43,464 nt of DNA, from contig NZ_JAFCME010000044.1 in assembly GCF_018130065.1 (NCBI RefSeq), positions 1-43,464 on the forward strand, given 5' to 3'. A program made the position numbers and the translations under genes. Source of the DNA: Bradyrhizobium sp. AUGA SZCCT0158. GTDB taxonomy: Bacteria > Pseudomonadota > Alphaproteobacteria > Rhizobiales > Xanthobacteraceae. Within the stretch, counting starts at the first letter, position 1; each line of letters starts with the position of its first letter. A model generated the notes under the pieces. It worked only from the letters and a program-made list of their open reading frames with translations. It was not told the DNA's origin and did not search any database. Below, piece after piece: positions 15,405-23,012 of this stretch.

Positions 15405-17003
15405 TCAAATTGGCACGGTCTTCGGCCGCTTCCATCGTACCCAGCCGGCGACGATCAGGCTGGTCAGGGTAAACGCGGTGAACACGGTGGTGATGATGCC
15501 GATGCCGAGTGTCACGGCAAAGCCGCGTACCGGCCCGGTGCCGATATAGAACAGCACAGCGGCGGCGATGAAGGTCGTGATGTTGGAGTCGAGAATGGTC
15601 GACAGCGCGCGCGTGAAGCCGGCGTCGATCGCCGAAATCGCGGTGCGGCCGTGGCGCAGCTCTTCGCGGATGCGCTCGTAGATCAGCACGTTGGAGTCGA
15701 CCGCAATGCCGACCGTGAGCACGATGCCGGCGATGCCCGGCAATGTCAGCGTGGCGTTCAGAAGCGACAGGATGCCGAAGATCATGGCGACGTTGATGGC
15801 GACCGCAATATTGGCGAACACGCCAAACAGTCGGTACGTCACCAGCATGAACACGATGACCAGGATCGAGCCTACATAGGCCGCAAGTTCGCCCTTCTCG
15901 ATCGAATCCTGACCGAGGCCCGGACCGACGGTACGCTCCTCGATGATGGTCAGCGGCGCAGGCAGCGCGCCGGCGCGCAACAGAATCGCCAGATCGTTGG
16001 CGGCCTGCACCGTGAAGTTACCGGATATCTGACCGGAGCCGCCAGTGATCGGTTCCTGGATAACCGGCGCCGAGATCACCTTGCCGTCCAGCACGATCGC
16101 GAACGGTTCCTTGACGTGTTGTGTTGTCGCCGCCGCGAACTTCCGTGATCCGGAGCTGTTGAACTTGAAAGAAACGATCGGCTGGTTGGTGCGCTGGTCG
16201 AATCCCGGCTGGGCGTCGATCAGTTCACCGCCCGAAACCAGCACTTGCTTCTTGATCACATAGGGCTGCGGATACTGCGGGTCGGCGCTGGGCAGCAACT
16301 CCGAGTCCGCCGGCACGCTCCCCCGTTGATCCGGCGGCACCGTGAGATCGACCATCCGGAATTCCATCTTGGCGGTCTTGCCGAGAATGTCCTTCAGTCG
16401 GGTCGGATCTTGCAGGCCCGGCACCTGCACCAGGATGCGGTCGATGCCCTGGCGCTGGATCAAGGGTTCCACCGTGCCGAGTTCGTTGACGCGGCGCTCG
16501 ACGATCTGGATCGATTGTTCGACCGACTGGCGGATGCGTTCCGTGACCGCGGCCGGAGGCACTGTCAGCCGGATCACCCCACCGCCACCGTCAGCCACCT
16601 CAAGGCCACGCTGGCCGCTCGACCCCAACAACCCGCCAAGCGGTTGCGACAGTTCGCGCAGTTTGGTCAGCGCGGTCGGCGCGTCGGTGTCCTTGGTGAT
16701 GCGCACTTCGACGACATCGGCACGGGCACTGAGGCCGGTGTACTGGATCTTGGCCTCACGCAGCACACGGCGGACGTCGTCGCGCACCTGGTCGAGCTTT
16801 TCCTTCTTGACGTAGTTGGAGTCGACTTCCAGCAGCAGGGACGAGCCGCCCTGCAAGTCGAGGCCGAGCACGATGTGGCGCTGCGCCCATTTCGGCCAGG
16901 TCTTTACCGTGGCCTCAGGGAAGAAATTCGGAACGGCGCACAGGCACACCACCAGCGCGGTCAGAATGATCGCCAGCGCCTTCCACCGCGTGAAATACAA
17001 CAT
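15405..17003 (-). CDS. secD: Protein translocase subunit SecD
   Basis: A 532-residue partner of SecF. The N-terminal helix is followed by HIVLGLDLQGGSSLLLEV (about residues 43-60), the family signature. A large periplasmic P1 domain follows, with the RRVNELGTVEP and RILVQVPGLQDP motifs. The membrane domain includes LTLPGIAGIVLTVGIAVDSN and VLIYERIREEL, with the conserved aspartate in AVDSN used in proton transfer. Length is slightly below E. coli SecD (615), because part of the periplasmic region is shorter. It is the second gene of yajC-secD-secF. Confidence 0.96.
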   Translation of the reverse strand: MLYFTRWKALAIILTALVVCLCAVPNFFPEATVKTWPKWAQRHIVLGLDLQGGSSLLLEVDSNYVKKEKLDQVRDDVRRVLREAKIQYTGLSARADVVEVRITKDTDAPTALTKLRELSQPLGGLLGSSGQRGLEVADGGGGVIRLTVPPAAVTERIRQSVEQSIQIVERRVNELGTVEPLIQRQGIDRILVQVPGLQDPTRLKDILGKTAKMEFRMVDLTVPPDQRGSVPADSELLPSADPQYPQPYVIKKQVLVSGGELIDAQPGFDQRTNQPIVSFKFNSSGSRKFAAATTQHVKEPFAIVLDGKVISAPVIQEPITGGSGQISGNFTVQAANDLAILLRAGALPAPLTIIEERTVGPGLGQDSIEKGELAAYVGSILVIVFMLVTYRLFGVFANIAVAINVAMIFGILSLLNATLTLPGIAGIVLTVGIAVDSNVLIYERIREELRHGRTAISAIDAGFTRALSTILDSNITTFIAAAVLFYIGTGPVRGFAVTLGIGIITTVFTAFTLTSLIVAGWVRWKRPKTVPI

Positions 17004-17042
17004 CGAGTTGACCCGTCAGATCAGGAGTATGCAGAGCGCAAA

Positions 17043-17408
17043 TCAGCTCGCGGACGTCTCGTCCTTGGCGGTCTCGGCCTTTTCCTTGGCCGGCTCGCCC
17101 TTGGCGCGCACGCCGGAGATCATCTGCCGCATCTGGCGCACGCGCACACCGTCGGAGATCTCGAACTCGATCTGGTCGTCGTCGACGACCTTGGTCACCT
17201 TGCCGACCAGGCCGCCGGAGGTCACGACGGTATCGCCACGCCGGATGTTTTTCACCAGTTCGGCATGGTCCCTGATCTTCTTCTGCTGCGGGCGCAGAAT
17301 CAGGAAGTACATGATGACGAAGATCAGTGCGAACGGCAGCAGCGACATCAACATGCTGTTGGCATCGCCACCGGCTGCAGCCTGGGCGTACGCAGGGGTA
17401 ATCAGCAT
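17043..17408 (-). CDS. yajC: Preprotein translocase accessory subunit YajC
   Basis: A 121-residue protein with one N-terminal membrane helix (about residues 20-40, LMSLLPFALIFVIMYFLILR) followed directly by RPQQKK, the YajC hallmark. A cytoplasmic domain with RRGDTVVTSGGLVGKV follows, then a lysine- and glutamate-rich tail. YajC associates with SecDF. It is the first gene of the five-gene operon. Its promoter should lie in the 178-base region shared with the divergent ATPase gene at 17587. Confidence 0.96.
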   Translation of the reverse strand: MLITPAYAQAAAGGDANSMLMSLLPFALIFVIMYFLILRPQQKKIRDHAELVKNIRRGDTVVTSGGLVGKVTKVVDDDQIEFEISDGVRVRQMRQMISGVRAKGEPAKEKAETAKDETSAS

Positions 17409-17586
17409 TCGAACAATCCTCGTGAGACGGGAAACGACCGGCGACGCAAGCGTCTGACCGGTCCGGGCAAATTCGCGCGGACTATAGCGGCGGCCGTCCC
17501 AATTGCAACGCTGCCAGCCCCCTCATTTAGGGCGCTTGCGGGAGCTTCCAAGGCCCGTTAAGGCTGCGCCGTCAGGAACACGGAAA

Positions 17587-18558
17587 ATGTCGAAAAAACC
17601 CAATAAAACAGCGGCTCGCGCCACCTCCAAAGCAGGCCGGCGGAAGCCCGCGAAAACCGCGACAAAACGTCCGGCGCCCCCCTCGAAAGACGCCACCGCC
17701 GAGCGCATCGCGGACGCGCTGGAGGCCATCGCGAGCCACCTTTCCGCGGCCTCCCCGGCCAACGCGGGACCTGAGTCGTTCGGGGCTGCGGACGCCTTCG
17801 TCTGGCACCCGGACGGGCGGCTGGCGCCGGTACCGCGCGTCAGCCGGGTCGACCTCGGGTTGCTCAAGGGTATCGACCGGATGCGCGACATCCTGATCGA
17901 GAATACCGAGCGCTTTGCCGACGGCCTGCCCGCCAACAATGCGCTGCTGTGGGGCGCGCGCGGCATGGGCAAGTCGTCGCTGGTCAAGGCCGCGCATGCC
18001 GACATCAACCTCAAGCGCAAGCCGGCCGGCAAACTCAAGCTGATCGAGATCCATCGCGAGGATATCGAGAGCCTGCCGGGCCTGATGGACCGGGTGCGCA
18101 GCTCTTCATTCCGTTTCATCGTGTTCTGCGACGACCTCTCCTTCGACGGCAACGACGCCTCCTACAAATCGCTCAAAGCGGTGCTGGAAGGCGGCATCGA
18201 GGGACGCCCGGACAATGCGATCCTCTACGCCACCTCGAACCGCCGGCATCTTCTGGCGCGCGAGATGATCGAGAACGAACGCTCGACCGCGATCAATCCC
18301 GGTGAAGCGGTCGAGGAAAAAGTCTCGCTGTCGGACCGCTTTGGTCTGTGGCTCGGCTTCCACCGCTGCAGCCAGGACGAATATCTGGCGATGGTCCGCG
18401 GCTATTGCGGCCATTACGGCATCAAGCTTGCCGATGAGGAACTGGAGCGCGAAGCGCTGGAATGGTCGACGACCCGCGGTTCACGCTCGGGGCGCGTCGC
18501 CTGGCAGTTCACGCAGGAGCTGGCCGGACGGCTGGGTGTGCGGCTGGTGGGAAAGTAG
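17587..18558 (+). CDS. DUF815 AAA-type ATPase
   Basis: A 323-residue P-loop ATPase of the DUF815 family. The first 50 residues are a lysine-, alanine- and arginine-rich tail (SKKPNKTAARATSKAGRRKP). Walker A is GARGMGKSS at about residue 123, and Walker B is FIVFCDDLSFD about 50 residues later. A sensor-like TSNRRHLL segment and an ATPase lid with LSDRFGLWLGFHRCSQDEYL follow. The cellular role is not established. The ATG at 17587 has an AGGA ribosome site; the open frame upstream is not conserved. It is divergent from yajC and convergent on the nlpD-like gene, with a repeat element between. Confidence 0.88.
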   Translation: MSKKPNKTAARATSKAGRRKPAKTATKRPAPPSKDATAERIADALEAIASHLSAASPANAGPESFGAADAFVWHPDGRLAPVPRVSRVDLGLLKGIDRMRDILIENTERFADGLPANNALLWGARGMGKSSLVKAAHADINLKRKPAGKLKLIEIHREDIESLPGLMDRVRSSSFRFIVFCDDLSFDGNDASYKSLKAVLEGGIEGRPDNAILYATSNRRHLLAREMIENERSTAINPGEAVEEKVSLSDRFGLWLGFHRCSQDEYLAMVRGYCGHYGIKLADEELEREALEWSTTRGSRSGRVAWQFTQELAGRLGVRLVGK

Positions 18559-18582
18559 GACGCGGTGGCGACGAACTCACTC

Positions 18583-18671
18583 GTCATACGCGGGCTTGAC
18601 CCGCGTATCCATCGCACCTCGCGAGAGCGCTTTCTTCAGGGATGGATTGCCGGGTCAAGCCCGGCAATGAC
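18583..18671. repeat. Intergenic palindromic repeat, GTCAT...ATGAC family
   Basis: The ends are GTCATACGCGGGCTTGACCCG and CGGGTCAAGCCCGGCAATGAC, forming an imperfect inverted repeat. Each arm can also fold alone, for example CGCGGGCTTGACCCGCG. The element lies between the convergent DUF815 and NlpD-like genes and could act as a terminator for both. A second member of similar architecture lies at 21485-21581. Confidence 0.75.
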
Positions 18672-18692
18672 AGTTGAGGAGATACTGCGCCC

Positions 18693-20072
18693 TCACGCCC
18701 CGTTCAGGAATTGAAGCGGGTCAACCGGTGAAGATCCTTTGCGGATCTCGAAGTGGAGTTGCGGCGATCCCACCTCACCCGATTGGCCCGACTTGGCAAT
18801 GATCTGGCCGCGCTTGATCGTGTCGCCGCGCTTCACCATCAGCTCACTCGCATGGGCATATGCAGTGACGTAACCGTTGGAGTGCCGAACCAGAATGAGA
18901 TTGCCGTAACCCTTCAATTCATTGCCCGAGTAGGCGACGACGCCGTCTTCGGCAGCCTTCACCGGGGTACCTTCCGGCACCGCCAGATTGATGCCGTCAT
19001 TGGCCTTGCCGTTGGTCTTGGCGCCGTAGGTCGTGATGACCTTGCCGCGTACCGGCCAGCGGAAGGTCGGCAGCGCGCCAGTGGCTTCGCTGGACTTGAC
19101 CGCCGGCGCATCGGCCGCCGGTTTTTCCTCGACATTGGTTGTCGCCTGCGCCAAGCGCGCGCTTTGCGGCTGCGCGGCAGGCGTCCCCGGCTTGGCAGCA
19201 GGCGCGGCGACCGCTGCGACCTGCACCGGTGCAACAGGCTGCGCCGCAGGTGCGGCGGCGGTCTTGGCGCCAGGCACGGTCAGCTTCATGCCGAGGCTGA
19301 GCTTGGCCGATGTGTCGAGGTTGTTGGCCTTGGCGAGATCCGCCACCGGAAGGTTGTTCCGGCGTGCAATGCTCATCAACGTGTCGCCGCGATTGACGAC
19401 GTGCACGCTCGACGGCCCCGCAACAGCCGCGACCGGCTTGCTGGCCGGCGGCGCTACCGCCGGCGCAGGCGCGGCGGCAACGGTCTGGCGCGGGATGATC
19501 AGTTGCTGGCCGGGCGATAGCGCGCGCGGTCCCTTGTAACCATTGGCCTGCAGGATCGCAGCCGACGAAACGTTGTAGCGCTTGGCCAGGATGTCGAGCG
19601 TGTCGCTGGTACCGACGATGATCGTGGTGCCGCCATGCGCGGGCGCAGCGGCAACCGAGCGCGGCGCAACGGTGGCGGTGGTCTCAAGCTTGGGTTGGCC
19701 CGGCGGGGTATAGGACGAAAGCCCGCGGCCTCCGCCCGACACGCCGTTGCCTGCGGTCTGATAGGATCGCGGCGCCGTGACCACCGGCGGCGGTGGCGGC
19801 AAGGCCGACGATTGGTGTTGGGGCTGCGACTGATACGGCTGAGTTTGCGGCCGAGAATATTGCGGCAGTTCGCGACGCTCGACCTGGGGCGCCGGCGCCT
19901 GCTGCACCGAACCGGTCGCGTCCGGCTGATAGTTGAACGGGTTTGACAGGGTGTTTTGCGAGAAGCGCGTCGACATATCGGCGCTGCAGCCGGCAAAGCC
20001 AAACGACATCAGCGTCAGCACCGCCACTTGCGGTACGCGACGCGAGCGAAGCAACTCGACGACACGGGACAT
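18693..20072 (-). CDS. NlpD-like LysM/LytM lipoprotein
   Basis: A 459-residue envelope lipoprotein. The signal peptide ends in a lipobox-like FGFAGC with C29 as the acylated cysteine. LysM domains lie at about residues 150-194 and 222-267, separated by proline-alanine linkers. The C-terminal LytM (M23) domain spans about 335-457. Two of its zinc ligands are replaced: the HxxxD site reads NDGIN (N358, N362); H440 in LHFEIR is kept. Loss of the first histidine is also seen in E. coli NlpD, which activates a cell-wall amidase rather than cutting the wall itself. A role in septal wall splitting is likely. It follows pcm, the usual surE-pcm-nlpD order. Confidence 0.9.
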   Translation of the reverse strand: MSRVVELLRSRRVPQVAVLTLMSFGFAGCSADMSTRFSQNTLSNPFNYQPDATGSVQQAPAPQVERRELPQYSRPQTQPYQSQPQHQSSALPPPPPVVTAPRSYQTAGNGVSGGGRGLSSYTPPGQPKLETTATVAPRSVAAAPAHGGTTIIVGTSDTLDILAKRYNVSSAAILQANGYKGPRALSPGQQLIIPRQTVAAAPAPAVAPPASKPVAAVAGPSSVHVVNRGDTLMSIARRNNLPVADLAKANNLDTSAKLSLGMKLTVPGAKTAAAPAAQPVAPVQVAAVAAPAAKPGTPAAQPQSARLAQATTNVEEKPAADAPAVKSSEATGALPTFRWPVRGKVITTYGAKTNGKANDGINLAVPEGTPVKAAEDGVVAYSGNELKGYGNLILVRHSNGYVTAYAHASELMVKRGDTIKRGQIIAKSGQSGEVGSPQLHFEIRKGSSPVDPLQFLNGA

Positions 20073-20155
20073 GGTTACTCACTCATACGCAACTAAATAC
20101 TCTTTTGAGTAAACACGTCCCGAGTAAATAACCGCTTAACCCTTCAAATAAGATG

Positions 20156-20172
20156 TTGGCGGGAACCGCCAA
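20156..20172 (-). other. Small hairpin between pcm and nlpD-like gene
   Basis: TTGGCGG and CCGCCAA form a seven-pair stem around a three-base loop, ten bases after the pcm stop. It lacks a U-tract and may cause partial termination. The 80 bases that follow contain ACTCTTTTGAGT, a further short palindrome near the nlpD-like start. Confidence 0.4.
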
Positions 20173-20181
20173 TCCGTGATT

Positions 20182-20826
20182 CTACAGTTCGCGGGCAATC
20201 CCCGGCAGCGCCGGCACGAAGCGCACGTCGACCAGCGCCTTGCGGTCGAACCCTGCGTCAGTCCTCGTGACGCGCAGCAGAGTCTGGACACCCTGGTGGG
20301 GTCCGACCGGTGCGATCAGGATGCCACCGGGCTCAAGCCGCGCCAGCAGCTTCTCCGGGATTTGCTCCATCGCCGCGGTCACGATGATGCGGTCGAAATC
20401 CCCGGCACCTGGCGGGATATCGAAGCCGTCGCCAAGCAGGACCTCGATATTGTCGTAGCCCAGCTTTTCCAGCCGGGCCCGCGCGCTGTCGGCCAGCGTC
20501 CGGTACCGCTCCATGGTCAGGACGTGCTTGCAAAGCCGGGACAGGATCGCGGCCTGGTAGCCGGAGCCGGTGCCGATCTCGAGCACCTTGTGTTGCTTTT
20601 GCAGCTGCAATTGCTCGGTCATGTAGGCGACCACGAAGGGCTGGCTGATGGTTTGCCCGCAGGCGATGCCGAGCGCGCTGTCGCGATAGGCATGACCGCG
20701 ATCGGCCGCGGTCACGAACATCTCGCGCGGCACCTCTTCCATGGTGCGCAGGATGGTCTGGTCGCTGATCCCCCGCCGCCGCAGGGAGAGCTGGAACATC
20801 ATCTTTTCGGGCGGTTCTTGCGACAT
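20182..20826 (-). CDS. pcm: Protein-L-isoaspartate O-methyltransferase
   Basis: A 214-residue SAM-dependent enzyme that methylates isoaspartyl residues, starting repair of aged proteins. The SAM-binding motif I is KVLEIGTGSGYQAAIL at about residues 79-94. Typical surroundings are GQTISQPFVVAYMTE upstream and FDRIIVTAAMEQIP downstream. I start at the ATG at 20826 (MSQEPPEK); the open frame continues to 20886 but those 20 residues are not family-like. The gene belongs to the surE-pcm-nlpD stationary-phase cluster, although a response regulator on the other strand separates it from surE. Confidence 0.93.
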   Translation of the reverse strand: MSQEPPEKMMFQLSLRRRGISDQTILRTMEEVPREMFVTAADRGHAYRDSALGIACGQTISQPFVVAYMTEQLQLQKQHKVLEIGTGSGYQAAILSRLCKHVLTMERYRTLADSARARLEKLGYDNIEVLLGDGFDIPPGAGDFDRIIVTAAMEQIPEKLLARLEPGGILIAPVGPHQGVQTLLRVTRTDAGFDRKALVDVRFVPALPGIAREL

Positions 20827-21082
20827 TAGAGACTCGGGGGCGCGGCCTGGCCATTCATCTAGTGCTTCGCTCGGGATTTGATGCAATAGCCAGCAGAGCT
20901 TTAAGGAAGAATTTCCTCAAAATGGGTTCCGCTTGTGGAACTACGGTCCGGGAACAGCGTTAGAGCCCGGAAAATCGGGGCTCTTGACGGGCGGGCCGCA
21001 GGCCTTGGCCTGACCCATCTTGTCGTTGCGCCGATTGGTGTTATTTGCGAACCTTGAGCTCGGGAAGGGCAAGGATTCCATC

Positions 21083-21460
21083 ATGATGGCGACGCGGCCG
21101 CAGGGCTGTTCAGTGTTTCTCGTCGAAGACGAGGTCATGATCCGGATGATGGTCGCCGACATGCTCGAAGAGCTCGGCTACAGCGTCGCCGCCGAGGCCG
21201 GCGAAATCGGCGAAGCCGTCAAGCTCGCCCAATCGACCGAGTTCGATCTCGCCATCCTCGACGTCAACGTCAACGGCAAGGTGATCACGCCGGTGGCCGA
21301 ACTGATCAAGGCGCGCAACCGGCCCTTCATTTTCGCGACCGGCTACGGCTCCTCGGGCCTGCCCGAGGAATATCGCGACCGCCCGGCGCTGCAAAAGCCG
21401 TTTCAACTGGAAACGCTGGCGCAGATGATCAACAACGCGCTGAAGAGCGCGGCGGCTTAG
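21083..21460 (+). CDS. Receiver-only response regulator
   Basis: A 125-residue protein consisting of a single CheY-like receiver domain. The acidic pocket is E15-D16 in FLVEDEVMI, the phosphorylated aspartate is D60 in LAILDVNVNG, the switch threonine is T86 in IFATGYG, and the conserved lysine is K105 in ALQKPFQ. There is no output domain. A GCAAGGATT ribosome site precedes the tandem ATG codons at 21083 and 21086; either could be used. It sits alone on the plus strand between surE and pcm. Family members of this type often lie downstream of sensor kinases of the HWE group, but none is in this window. Confidence 0.88.
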   Translation: MMATRPQGCSVFLVEDEVMIRMMVADMLEELGYSVAAEAGEIGEAVKLAQSTEFDLAILDVNVNGKVITPVAELIKARNRPFIFATGYGSSGLPEEYRDRPALQKPFQLETLAQMINNALKSAAA

Positions 21461-21484
21461 CCGCTCTATCCGCACACCCTGCCC

Positions 21485-21581
21485 GTCATCATCCGCGAAA
21501 GCGGATGATCCAGTATTCGAGAGACCGTCGATTGAACCGCGACGCCGCGGCGTACTGGATACCCGCGTTCGCGGGTATGAC
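21485..21581. repeat. Intergenic palindromic repeat, GTCAT...ATGAC family
   Basis: The outer arms are GTCATCATCCGC and GCGGGTATGAC. Internal hairpins are ATCCGCGAAAGCGGAT on the left and ACCCGCGTTCGCGGGT on the right, each followed or preceded by the CAGTA/TACTG block. The element lies between the convergent receiver gene and surE and resembles 18583-18671 in overall design. Confidence 0.75.
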
Positions 21582-21589
21582 GCTTCGCG

Positions 21590-22357
21590 TCACTTCAACG
21601 TCGTCGTCAGAGCTTCCGAAAACGCTTCATCGGTGCGGTCGAGCCGCAGCGGCGTTACTGACACGTAGCGCGCGGCCAATGCGGCGAGATCGGTGCCTTC
21701 GGCCGGCGTGTCCAGCATCGCGGCGCGTTCGAACCCGATCCAGAAATAGGGATTGCCGCGGCCGTCATGGCGCTTGTCGACTTTCAGGAAACCGAGATTG
21801 CGCTTGCCCTGCCGCGTGACGCGGATGCCGTTAACCTGATCAGGGGTGCAGGCCGGAAAGTTGACGTTGATCACGGTGTTCTTGGGCACGCCGGCGTCGA
21901 TCACCTTGCGCACGATATCCGGCCCGAATTTCACCGCCGTGTCCCACAGCGGCGCGTTCCGCGTTTCGATGGAGAATTCCTGGCTCAGCGCAAACGATGG
22001 AATGCCCAGAATGGTGCCTTCCAGCGCGCCCGCGATGGTGCCGGAGTAGACCACGTCCTCGGCGACGTTGCGGCCCTTGTTGACGCCCGACAGCACGAGA
22101 TCCGGCAGCTTTTCGCCGAGGATGTGGCGCGCGCCCATGATTACGCAATCGGTCGGCGTGCCGCGCACCGCAAAATGCCGCGGGCCGACTTCGCGCAGCC
22201 GCAGCGGATCGTTCAGCGACAGCGAATGCGAGACGCCGGATTGATCGAGTTCGGGCGCCACGATCCAGACGTCGTCCGACAGCGCGCTGGCGATCTCCTC
22301 GACGACCTTCAGACCGGGAGCGTGAATGCCGTCGTCATTGGTGCAGAGAATGCGCAT
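21590..22357 (-). CDS. surE: 5'-nucleotidase SurE
   Basis: A 255-residue metal-dependent phosphatase that removes phosphate from nucleoside monophosphates. The SurE motif MRILCTNDDGIHAPGL opens the protein, with D8 and D9 as metal ligands. Further conserved blocks are APELDQSGVSHSL (serine ligand), GTPTDCV and DLVLSGVNKGRN (asparagine ligand). Length and ends match the family. It follows the serS and proline-rich protein genes and precedes pcm in the minus-strand cluster. Confidence 0.96.
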   Translation of the reverse strand: MRILCTNDDGIHAPGLKVVEEIASALSDDVWIVAPELDQSGVSHSLSLNDPLRLREVGPRHFAVRGTPTDCVIMGARHILGEKLPDLVLSGVNKGRNVAEDVVYSGTIAGALEGTILGIPSFALSQEFSIETRNAPLWDTAVKFGPDIVRKVIDAGVPKNTVINVNFPACTPDQVNGIRVTRQGKRNLGFLKVDKRHDGRGNPYFWIGFERAAMLDTPAEGTDLAALAARYVSVTPLRLDRTDEAFSEALTTTLK

Positions 22358-22455
22358 CCGTCAAAATGCCTTCCGGTTCGATTCGAGGCCGTTTTCCATG
22401 TCGCCGGCGCCGTATTATCCGCCTATCGCCGCCGAGGCAAACCGGCAAGATACAG

Positions 22456-23001
22456 TCATTCCCGCATCCGGACGCGCCAGGGACGAACGAACTTGGCGTA
22501 GCCTGAAAACACCATTTGAAATTTTGGCGGCACGGACTGAGCCGGCTCGGGCTCAGGCGTTGGGATCGCAATCGCCCGCAATATGACGGGCGGAGCCGGA
22601 GGCGGTTTGATCGGATCCGGCTTTGGAGGCCGGGGCTCTTCCAATTTTGCGATCTGAGGTGGCGGCTCAATTGGTGCGATGGGCGGAACCACCACCGGCG
22701 CCGGCGTAACCGGCGGCGCAGCCTGACACACCGTCGGCGCAACGGGCGGAGCCGGCGCGATTGTTTCCGGCTGCGTCACGCCGCCCGGAGGAAACCGCTT
22801 CCGCGCCACCTCGAGGCCCTTGTCGAAATCCGCGACATTGAGCCATTCCTTGGCCCGCATGGTTTCGATCAGCGCCTCGTCCCACAACTGCGGGACCTCG
22901 ATATCGAAGAAGCCCTTCAGCTTCTGGTCGATCAACTGCATCCCGAGGCCGGTGACAGCCCATTGCCGGCCGATCCAATGGATGTCGCGATGCAGGGGCA
23001 T
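22456..23001 (-). CDS. Conserved hypothetical protein with proline-rich tail
   Basis: A 181-residue protein of no named family that I recognise. The N-terminal 70 residues look like a small conserved domain (HRDIHWIGRQWAVTGLG, then FFDIEVPQLWDE and WLNVADFDKGLEVARKRFP). The rest is low-complexity and rich in proline (about 75-155), ending in a basic segment (YAKFVRPWRVRMRE). The start at 23001 lies 11 bases after the serS stop, suggesting co-transcription. The open frame extends upstream into serS, but that part is a frame shadow. It contains no signal peptide or membrane helix. Confidence 0.7.
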   Translation of the reverse strand: MPLHRDIHWIGRQWAVTGLGMQLIDQKLKGFFDIEVPQLWDEALIETMRAKEWLNVADFDKGLEVARKRFPPGGVTQPETIAPAPPVAPTVCQAAPPVTPAPVVVPPIAPIEPPPQIAKLEEPRPPKPDPIKPPPAPPVILRAIAIPTPEPEPAQSVPPKFQMVFSGYAKFVRPWRVRMRE

Positions 23002-23012
23002 TTTCGGCTTTG

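Noticed and set aside
14420..17561. Plus-strand open frames (350, 350 and 438 residues) opposite secF and secD
   Set aside because: Shadow frames of low complexity (Gln/Asp/Arg-rich) opposite well-supported secDF genes.
20827..20886. Twenty-residue N-terminal extension of pcm
   Set aside because: Not typical of the family; the start at 20826 is more plausible, although its ribosome site is also weak.
22358..22455. Possible small gene between surE and the proline-rich protein gene
   Set aside because: Only a 98-base spacer; the open frames crossing it are shadows of neighbouring genes.
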